In this document: one piece after another, positions 56,416-64,000 of the stretch
How positions within the stretch are numbered: position 1 is the first letter of the stretch
Layout of the letters: each line of letters opens with the position of its first letter
NCBI GenBank assembly: GCA_963580455.1
Contig: OY756962.1
Location: forward strand, 10,062,001-10,126,000
DNA length: 64,000 bases
Reading direction: 5' to 3'
From: Euonymus europaeus
Taxonomy: Eukaryota > Streptophyta > Magnoliopsida > Celastrales > Celastraceae
Notes under the pieces: model-generated
What the model saw: only the letters and a program-made list of their open reading frames with translations
Told to the model about the DNA's origin: nothing
Databases searched by the model: none
Translations under genes and position numbers: made by a program

Positions 56416-56992
56416 CAGCAGGTATATGATTAATCCAGGAAAGTGACACATAGAAGCTGTAAAGTGAATTATGAGGTACTTGTGTGGAACTGTTGATTAT
56501 GGGTTGACTTTCACTACAGGTGAGTTGAAGTTGGAAGGGTTTTTAGATGTTGATTTGGCCGGTGACTTTGACAATTGCAAAAGCACTACAAATTATATTT
56601 TTATCTTGGGAGGTACTATTGTTTCTTGGAGTTTCAATCTACAAAAGGTTGTTGTTTTATCTTTTACTGAAGTAGAATATGTTGCGATAACAGAAGCTGT
56701 AAAGGAGATGGAGTGGTTGCAAGAATTGATGGAAGAATTGGGAAAATGAAATGATAAGGGTGTTCTCTATGGTGATAGTCAGAGTGGTATCTTTCTTGCC
56801 AAGAATCCCGCTTTCCATTCTAATACTAAACACATTCGGAGGAGATATCATTATATCCACCAAGTTCTCAAGGAAGGTTTACTGAAGCTTGAGAATGTGT
56901 GTGGGAATGAAAACACGGCCGATGCTTTGACGAAGAGTGTGATAGTTGGTAAGCTGGAGCTATGCAAGGCTTCAGTTGGTCTTCTAGCTTGA
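56416..56992 (+). pseudogene. Copia RNase H
   Basis: MRYLCGTVDYGLTF, then GFLDVDLAGDFDNCKSTTNY with the first acidic residue, FTEVEYVAITEAVKEMEWL with the glutamate, a stop at 56746-56748, LYGDSQSGIFLAKNP and TKHIRRRYHYIHQVL. It ends at TGA 56990-56992 after VGLLA. It is the direct continuation of the RT piece before the reverse solo LTR. One stop breaks the domain. Confidence 0.85.
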
Positions 56993-57075
56993 AGATGGAG
57001 ATTAGGGCAATAGTGTGTGGTTATCAGTACAGGTGTTACTGATGTAACTATTTTGACAATATGTATATAGTATCC

Positions 57076-57086
57076 AAGTGGGAGAT
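57076..57086 (+). other. Copia polypurine tract
   Basis: AAGTGGGAGAT directly before the 3' LTR, the usual form in Tnt1-like elements. Confidence 0.8.
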
Positions 57087-57384
57087 TGTTAAGTTTGGAT
57101 ACTATTTGTGTATTATTGGGTTGTGTATTGGACCGATTAGTGAACATTTTTGTCCCTAGAGTTTTCTATTTATATCTCTCCATCATCTTGTAATATGTAC
57201 ACCAAAAACATTAGCAAAAAACACTCTGCAGCTGCCGTGGATGTAGGCCTTGTGAGCCAAACCACATAAAATCTATATGTGTGTTAATCTAGCCAATACA
57301 GCCCTTTGGGACCTGGGTCACAGAAAATTGACAATAAATTTGTGTGAGAGAGATCCCCGGGCTTTCAAAACACGGTTGTCAACA
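57087..57384 (+). repeat. Copia 3' LTR
   Basis: TGTTAAGTTTGG...GTTGTCAACA, 298 bases, starts right after the polypurine tract. No second LTR is in the window. The right edge is taken from the CA before TAATGG. Confidence 0.75.
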
Positions 57385-57930
57385 TAATGGTCAGAATAGA
57401 TAGGGAACTTGAAGACACGACTAAGTTTATACTATAAGTCTAATGCTTAAACAATACTAAAAATTTCAGATTTCTACAACATAATCCAACTATAAAATGG
57501 ACACCAAATCAATACAATTTAACTGACATTAAAAACCAAATTCATCTTCCAAATATTCAAATAACTACTGGTGCATCAAGTAACAATTAACAATTTTAGT
57601 TAACATACTTTGGCATATGGTAACGGGTTAGATTGTTTGACTGTCTTAATAGAGAATAAAATTTAAAAAATATCCTGCATATATATATATATCATCCACT
57701 AATAAGGAATTTTAGAATCATAAAATTTTAGACTAAAAAGTAATACAATTTCCACAATTGGCATAATCAAAATCCCCCAATTTCAAGAGTATATCATTAC
57801 TTATTATCAACAACCTGCAACACATATATAACCACCTCCATCAATAACATCTAATCTCTATAACAGGAGTAAAATGCTCTAGAGAAACAACAAGAATTAA
57901 AGCAAGATCAATTCCCACCAATTAACCTGA
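57385..57930. other. AT-rich spacer
   Basis: No gene recognised. A short AT repeat lies at about 57678-57692. Confidence 0.5.
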
Positions 57931-58330
57931 TCAATCATCCAACTGCTTAATCTCAGCCTTTAACTGCTCAATCTTGAGCCCCATGGATCACTGCATAGCC
58001 GCCTTTTTGCTCCCAGGAAGCTTTCTTAGAAGTCCCTCGAGCTTGTCGATGACTTCCTTCGCTACGTTAGCATTCTGCTTCTTTATCGAAATAGACTGTC
58101 TCTTTGGACTCCATAGCCATCTCAATCTCCTCTCTGGCTTCCGCAAACGTGAGGTTTATCATGTCCACTTCCTTGTTGACATCCACCTTAGAAGCCTAGT
58201 GAATAGAGTATCTTCTCGAGTGAGTTGGGAAATACTTGCAATTTGGGATCAGTTTGGTGTGGGAAACAGAGGAATTGTGAAGTCAGTGTGTGAAGAAACG
58301 ATGGATTTGAAGATGGGACCGAGTCAGTTA
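57931..58330 (-). pseudogene. Fragment of a possible host gene (helical C-terminus)
   Basis: Minus-strand coding remnant: FTREDTLFTRLL, a stop, VDVNKEVDMINLTFAEAREE, a frame change near 58085, VAKEVIDKLEGLLRKLPGSK, a stop, MGLKIEQLKAEIKQLDD and a final TGA at 57931-57933. The long charged helices and ending look like a conserved plant protein, not a transposon, but I cannot name it. No introns or start are seen, so it may be a captured or processed fragment lying next to a copia LTR. Confidence 0.45.
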
Positions 58331-58366
58331 CTCGACGAGCTACAATTGAGCATCTCCAAAGCAATT

Positions 58367-58621
58367 TGTAGGATTGTCAATACATTATTGTTGCTCGTAT
58401 AGAATATTTGATAATGTTACTGTCTTAGTCTTCAATTCACCGAATGCATGGCTTTTAATAGCCCTTTACAGCCTTGCTCCTAAAGTATATGAGACAACTA
58501 TAATACATCCCGTGATTATAGGGATAAAAGTAGGAGACAATATGATTCATCCCGTAATTATAGGGATTGACTTTATCACTTAATTACAATTAATTAAATG
58601 ATAATTATAGAAACTTCAACA
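58367..58621 (-). repeat. 3' LTR of the minus-strand copia element
   Basis: The inner edge (CTTCAACA|CTCCCCCTC) is clear from the polypurine tract. The outer edge at TGTAGGATTG is a guess. It contains two similar blocks with CATCCCGTRATTATAGGGAT (58507-58526 and 58548-58567). Confidence 0.6.
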
Positions 58622-59279
58622 CTCCCCCTCAAATTGGTGCATAGATATTTTGCATGCCCAATTTGTCTAAAGCTTCATGGAAGACTTTACTAGATACCGC
58701 TTTAGTAAGAATGTCAGCAAGATGATCTTGAGAGCGAGCATAAGGAACTTCAATGATCTTGGCATCTAGTTTCTCTTTAATAAAATGTCTGTCAATCTCC
58801 ACATGTTTTGTTCGATCATGTTGAACAGGATTATGAGCAATATCACAAGCTGCCTTGTTATCACAAAATAATCTCATAGGAGACGGTGAAGAGATTCTGA
58901 ATTCTCTCAGCAATCTTTTAATCCATAATAGTTCACAGACACCCTTAGCCATTCCTCTATATTCTGATTCTACGCTAGACCGAGCTACCACTGCTTGTTT
59001 CTTGCTTTTCCAAGTCACTAGATTTCCCCAAACAAAAGTTAGGTAACCTGTTGTAGACCGTCTATCATCAATTGATCCCGCCCAATTGGCATCAGTATAT
59101 CCTTCAACAGATAAAGTCTTTTTTCTTGTGAACATGATACCTTTTCCTAGAGAAGACTTCAAGTATTGTAAAATACGTGTCACGAACTCCATATGTGTTT
59201 TACTAGGAGAGTGCATAAATTGACTCACAACACTCAAAGAGAGTGCCAAATCAGGCCTAGTATGTGCAAGATACATTAG
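58622..59279 (-). pseudogene. Copia RNase H
   Basis: Open for 215 codons (59276 to 58629): YLAHTRPDLALSLSVVSQF, then EGYTDANWAGSIDDRRST, SSVESEYRGMAKGVCELLWI, LFCDNKAACDIAHNP and TKHVEIDRHFIKEKL. All acidic residues of the RNase H site appear present. It ends just before the polypurine tract. A stop at 59277-59279 separates it from RT in the same frame. Confidence 0.88.
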
Positions 59280-60535
59280 TCATCCCACAAGCCTTTGGTA
59301 TCTTGCCTTGTTGACAGGAATATGATTTGGGAATGTACCCAATTTAATTTTCTCTGCAGCAGGTGTATCACTCGGTTTACAACCTAACATGCCCACCTCC
59401 TTTAGCAAATCCAATGTATATTTTCGTTCTGATAAAAATACACCTTGATAAGATCTTAGCACCTCGATTCCGAGAAAATACTTCAAAGGACCAAGATCCT
59501 TCATTTCAAATTCATGAGAAAGATACGTCTGCAAGGCTTTCCTCTCAGCAACATCATTTCCTGTCACAATCATATTATCAACATTATTATGAGTGCAGTT
59601 AACTTCCCCTTCTTATGCTTGATGAATAGTGTATGATCAGAATTGAATTGTCGGTATCCAAAAGCCTTCATTGAACTAGTAAATCTTCCGAACCATGCTC
59701 TTGGAGATTGCTTTAAACCATATAATGATTTTCTCAATCTATAAACTTGTTTGCTTCCTTCCATTTGTAAACTGCATCCGGGAGGCAATTCCATGTAGAC
59801 TTCCTCTTGAAGATTTTCATGTAGGAAAGCATTCTTTACATCAAATTGATGTAGTGGCCAATCGAGATTCACCGCTAATGATAAGAGAATACGCACTGTA
59901 TTGATTTTTGTAACTAGTGCAAATGTCTCTGTATAATCAATTCCATATATCTGACTATATCCCTTGGCCACAAGTCAAGCTTTAAATCTCTCAATTGCTC
60001 CATTAGCTTTGTATTTGATGGTGAACACCCATCGACATCTAATGGATTTTTTTCCAGTGGGTAAGTCCACCAACTTCCATGTTCCATTTTTGTGAAGAGA
60101 TTTCATCTCCTCGTTCATTTCTTCCCTCCACCTAGAGTTTTTCAAGGCCTTCTGCACACTATTAGGTACATGTATTGTAGATAATTGATTCACAAAAGAT
60201 TCACATGTCTCAGATAACCTATGGTAAGACACATAATTATTCAATGGGTATTTGGGTGTTGACTTAAGAACAGGTTCATAGCTGACTTTAGGGACTCCTC
60301 TTGTAGTACGGTTAGGAAGTTTTTGAGAGAGAGGATGATTTACCTGAGTAGCCGATGATGACTCATGTGGAGAAGTAAGGCCATCAAGTGGAGACGATTG
60401 ATGATGTGGCATAACAGGATCAACTATATTATCTTGTTCTAATGTTATAGGCTCAAGTGCATTTTCTTCAATCATTTTTGCTGCATCATCTTGTTCAGAT
60501 ACATTATTATCTGCATGGTCAGTCAACATGGCATG
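59280..60535 (-). pseudogene. Copia reverse transcriptase
   Basis: Linker, then KNSRWREEMNEEMKSLHKNG, RWVFTIKYKANGAIERFKA, a stop, AKGYSQIYGIDYTETFALV, FDVKNAFLHENLQEEVYMEL and LRKSLYGLKQSPRAWFGRF. A frameshift at about 59570-59590 falls at the catalytic region, which is damaged (the segment after LTALI reads MLIINVDNMIVTG across the shift). It continues MKDLGPLKYFLGIEV and ends at a stop before RNase H. Not functional. Confidence 0.82.
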
Positions 60536-61071
60536 CTAGTTAGGAGAAACGGATTGCTGGAATTGCTGGTCAAGTTCAAAGTCGGGTCCGGGTAGCTGGT
60601 AAGGTTCAGGTGGTTGGTTTATTTCAGCTGGGTGATTTAGCGACTGCAAGTCAACAATACTATTGTGCTCCCCCTTACTTGCAGTTGAGGATGCGGGATA
60701 ATACATTTGGTGCTCAAAGAATTTGACGTCCAAGGTGACATACAGTTTGTGAGTTTGGGGATGATAGCAACGGTAGCCTTTTGTATGGAGAGCATAACCA
60801 ACAAAGACACATCGAAGAGCCTTGGGCTGAAGTTTATGGTGAGAGGTATAAGGTATGTGTACGAAGGCAGTACATCCAAAGACTTTGGGTGGCAAGTTGG
60901 GTGAGGAAGTTGTGGTGAGACTATGAGTTAAGGCTTCGAGAGGTGTACGAAAGTCTAATGTACGAGATGGAATACGATTTATCAAGTAGGCTGCAGCAGT
61001 AAGTGATTCACCCCAATAATGAAGAGGCATATGGGCTTCAAATAAGGTAACACAAACCATTTCGAGAAGAT
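60536..61071 (-). pseudogene. Copia integrase, C-terminal part
   Basis: YWGESLTAAAYLINRIPSRTL, PPKVFGCTAFVHIPYTSHHK, LQPKALRCVFVGYALHTKGY and RCYHPQTHKLYVTLDVKFFE, all typical of copia integrases. Ends with a stop at 60536-60538. It was joined to 62256-62562 before the solo LTR inserted; the target duplication AAGAT (61067-61071) marks the cut. Confidence 0.88.
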
Positions 61072-62250
61072 TGATCGATACTTTTTATCACAAATAAAAT
61101 TGCAATTCAAATACCGACGGGTTTTACCCAATCGCAAGAGTACGTGTCGCAAAACAGTAAAAGTGAGTGGGATCGAATCAACGGAGACTGTACCAACTAC
61201 CAATTAATTACAAAACAATAGCGCAAACTACCTAACGGCTAAATTACGATTGAATTAAATATCAATGGACAAAACCTAGCTTAGGATTGGCACTCTCAAC
61301 TACCTCCACCTGTGCACATAGATTAATAGCAATTAAACAATTTAAAAGTTTAACGATGTCAATTGAAAGGCCTTGGTCCAGCTGCAGTCAATTAGATTTC
61401 CCTAAACAACGATCCTGACTTTGGTCCAGTTGCAAGATATTTTCTTATTAAAGGAGTCTTGGTTTGGTCTCTCCTAAGAACATCCTAAAATAAGCATACG
61501 CACTAGGAAATCGACAATCGCACAATCTAGGGTAATGGTCTATCACCCAATCAACTATGTTCAATGTTCCCAAAACCTGGATCTTACGCAAGTTCTTGTT
61601 ACTTCGTCAAACACCGGGTCATGGTCAGCCGAATATGTTCAACTAACAATTCCTAAAATTATGATGTTGATCAGGCATGCATAACAATAGGAAATTAACA
61701 ATTAATCCAGAGAACAAAGAATTAAACTTGGTCTAATCGTCAATTGATTCCGTGTACAAGGTTTATGGTAGAAGAACTTACCAAATCCCAGCTAGAAAAG
61801 AATTTAGCTACTCATAATAATAATATTAAAATCCATAACAATAATTAACCACAATGTTTGATTTCACAAGGAGGAAAAATCGGCCAAAATCCTCAATAAT
61901 CCTTGCTGTTGATCTTCTCTTCTCCTTAAAATTGCCTCTGGTTGCTCTTTCCAGCCGTCAATCTCCTTGGTGGCTGCGTCTGTCATTTGTTCCCCAGGGT
62001 TTCTTTCTTAAATATGAACTTCATGACCCAATAACCCCCTGCCACGTCAGCTTCAGCTTATGGGAAGAAAGAAATTCGCGTTCTGCGGCCGCGCCCAGGC
62101 TGCAAATGTCGGGTTCAGCACAATTCCAGTCTTTTCGTCCAACTCCAGTACCTGTTCACAAAAACACCCAAAAGAGGTAGAAACTATACCAATACCTATC
62201 AAAAATTAACTCTTTTAACACCAATAATTAGGTGCTTTCAACACCTAACA
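61072..62250 (-). repeat. Solo LTR in copia integrase, TSD AAGAT
   Basis: TGATCGATAC...CACCTAACA, 1179 bases, flanked by AAGAT at 61067-61071 and 62251-62255. The motif GTGGGATCGAATC near the left side indicates minus sense. A GCGGCCGC palindrome lies at about 62093-62100. Small frames inside are not genes. Confidence 0.9.
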
Positions 62251-62255
62251 AAGAT

Positions 62256-63287
62256 GTCAATTTTTTCTCTCTTCAACCCCATTTTGTTTGGGAGTATAAG
62301 GACAGGTAGTTTGATGAATAATGCCATGGTGTTCTAAAAACTGCTTCAGCTCATGGTTGATAAATTCTTCGCCATTATCAGTACGCAGAACTTGAATTGA
62401 AGATCTATATTGAGTAGCAAGCATCAAATGAAATTGTTTAAATAGTGTGCAAACATCCTTCTTTGTTTTCATCAAACAAACCCACGTCATGCGACTATGA
62501 TCATCAATAAAGGACACAAACCATCTCAAACCATCCAATGTAGGAATTTTCATTGGACCCAAACATCAGAGTGTATAAGCATAAATGGCAGAGAACTTTT
62601 ATTCTAACTCAGCAGAAAAGAAACGCGATGACTCTTTGCCAATTCACAAGTTTCACATTTAAACGACGACGGAGATGTACTTGAAAATAATTTTGGAAAC
62701 AAGTACTTTAAGTAACCAAATGAAGCATGTCCAAAGCGCTTGTGCCACAACCATATGTCAGAATGAGATACCGGACTAGTAATAGATAGTGACTGAGCCA
62801 ATGCACTTGAGCTAGATGGAACCAGATCAAGATAATAGAGCTTTCCATGTCTAGTACCACAGCCAATCATCCGCCTTGTCTTGATGTCCTAGAAAACACA
62901 AGAATTAGGCCAAAAAATTACGACACAATTTAAGGAGTTCGTAATTTGAGAGACAGATAACAAGTTAAAATTGAGAGAAGGAACCACAAGGACAGAATTT
63001 AAATCAAGATTATTAAAAGAGAGTGAACCTTCACCAATAACGAAAGCTGGAGTACCATTGGCTGTAGAAACAATTTGAGTTCCAGATTGTTTCAAATTAG
63101 AAATAGAATGAATATCAAAAGACATGTGATCAGTTGAGCCAGAATCAATAATCCACTTACAAGAACCAACATGAGTAGGATTGTTGAGAGACTTACCTGG
63201 TGGATCAGAGGAGATGTGTAATGTCGTGAACTCAGATGTAGGTGATTCGGCTACTGTAATGGCAGCAGATGCAGAAGAGTTCGTGGT
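62256..63287 (-). pseudogene. Copia protease and integrase, N-terminal part
   Basis: Protease active site WIIDSGSTDHMSF at about 63120-63160, then NLLSVSQI (about 62940). A stop at 62889-62891, the integrase zinc domain (WHKRFGHASFGYLKYL ... CETCELAKSHR), a shift at about 62570-62600, then the catalytic core (GLRWFVSFIDDHSRMTWVCL, LRTDNGEEF, HQTTCPYTPKQNGVEERKN). The D, D and E of the core are present. The solo LTR cuts the domain immediately after ERKN. Confidence 0.85.
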
Positions 63288-64000
63288 TCATTTAGTTGGT
63301 GCCTTAGATGGATCCCACCATTCAGGATAGCCAATTAATTCATAGCATCGAGATTTAGTGTGTCCTGTGCCACCCCAATAAGTACAAGATCGTGGTGGAC
63401 CAGACTTTCCATTATGTTTAGTACCAACATCAAAGCTACGAGATGTTGGTGATGATGGTACAGTAGCAGGATTTTTTTGGGTAAATGATGTAGACCGACG
63501 GGCTATCATAGCAACAGAATCAGAAGCCTGCACGTCACCGGTGAGGAGATTCCAACGATTAGCTTCACGTCTAATATATGCATACGTATGTTCAAGATCC
63601 ATGCTTGGATCCATGCAAAGAATTTCACCTCGTACTTGTTCAAATTCAGTATCTAAACCATTCAATAAAATATGGATTCGCAACTTGTCAACAGATGATT
63701 TGTACATAATTATATCTTCGGGATCCTTCATCTTCACTTTGTCACGATGATCAAGTTCTTGGAAAATTTCAACTAGTTCCCCATAATATTTGGACAAAGG
63801 TCGCCCGGATTGGCACAAGGAGAAAGCACGTTGATTCAAGGCAAAAATCTGTGTTTCATCGGATCCATCATAGAATGCTTTGCTAACAGCACTCCAAACT
63901 TCCCGAGTAGTACGGAGGCGAAGATATTGCTTCATGATCTCTGGTGCCATGGAGGTAAGCAACCACCCTTTCACTTTCTGATTTTCGGCATACCACTTGG
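63288..64000 (-). pseudogene. Copia gag (partial, continues beyond the window)
   Basis: WLLTSMAPEIMKQYLRLRTT, EVWSAVSKAFYDGSDETQIF, FQELDHRDKVKMKDPED and ILLNGLDTEFEQVRGEI are typical of the copia gag (UBN2-type) core. The zinc knuckle reads CTYWGGTGHTKSRC, with Trp at its second Cys position. The frame is open through the visible part; the start lies right of the window. It ends at a TGA near 63286 that separates it from the protease in the same frame. Confidence 0.85.

Larger units (their letters stand above)
50462..57384 (+). mobile_element. 5'-truncated Ty1/copia element (Tork/Tnt1-like), split by two solo LTRs
   Basis: Integrase end, RT, RNase H, polypurine tract and 3' LTR are present in copia order. 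The 5' LTR, gag, protease and most of integrase are missing. The solo LTRs at 50983-53313 and 54276-56415 interrupt it. Motifs fit the Tnt1/Tork branch. Confidence 0.85.
58367..64000 (-). mobile_element. Ty1/copia element (Ale/Retrofit-like), 5' end beyond the window
   Basis: In minus order: gag (63288-64000 and beyond), protease, integrase, RT, RNase H, polypurine tract (58622-58629) and 3' LTR (58367-58621). A solo LTR interrupts integrase at 61072-62250. Motifs fit the Ale/Retrofit branch. Confidence 0.85.

Noticed and set aside
61854..62180. A 108-codon plus-strand frame
   Set aside because: Lies inside the solo LTR, no motif and no conservation signal; treated as chance.

Overview
This window looks like repeat-dense, probably pericentromeric, DNA of a flowering plant, most likely a eudicot. 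I see no intact host gene. Almost everything is transposable-element sequence of plant-specific lineages: Ty3/gypsy Tat, Athila and chromodomain (Tekay/Del-like) elements, Ty1/copia elements, a Helitron with a helicase and an RPA-like gene, a foldback MITE, and several solo LTRs with target-site duplications (TSDs). Lineages are assigned from protein motifs read by eye; no database search was run.

Layout. (1) 1-9303: a Tat-lineage element on the minus strand (element A). Its gag-pol frame is nearly complete but has five internal stops. A three-exon gene lies on the opposite strand between pol and the 3' LTR, and a 312-bp palindromic MITE sits in the 5' LTR. (2) 9304-15539: AT-rich DNA with no convincing gene. 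It holds 47-bp direct repeats, a 1.6-kb element with 220-bp inverted ends, an orphan Helitron 3' terminus, a 3 x 191-bp tandem array and a 551-bp-offset duplication. (3) 15540-19228: a decayed Helitron (helicase plus a multi-exon RPA-like gene) on the plus strand. (4) 19229-23718: a chromodomain gypsy element on the plus strand, truncated at both ends. (5) 23719-50391: a second, more decayed Tat-lineage element on the minus strand (element C). It carries an antisense plant-mobile-domain pseudogene. It is interrupted by two LTR-like insertions (27271-28498, 29926-31258), a solo LTR with TSD GTTTT (35809-37973) and a whole Athila element with TSD GTACT (38153-49144). (6) 50462-57384: a 5'-truncated copia element on the plus strand, split by two Tekay-type solo LTRs. 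(7) 57385-58366: spacer with a fragment of a possible host gene. (8) 58367-64000: a copia element on the minus strand running off the window, split by a solo LTR with TSD AAGAT.

How the parts relate. The region is a nest: each insertion interrupts an older element, and the order can be read from TSDs and split reading frames. The most unusual feature is that both Tat-lineage elements carry an antisense accessory gene in the same slot (between pol and the 3' LTR). The two genes look unrelated: one resembles 'putative gypsy type transposon' proteins and has two clean introns and its own TATA box, the other is a plant mobile domain protein. A second recurring pattern is a GC-rich palindrome cassette about 150-400 nt from the sense start of several LTR families, with a different core (CCTAGG, TCCGGA, CTCGAG or GCGGCCGC) in each.
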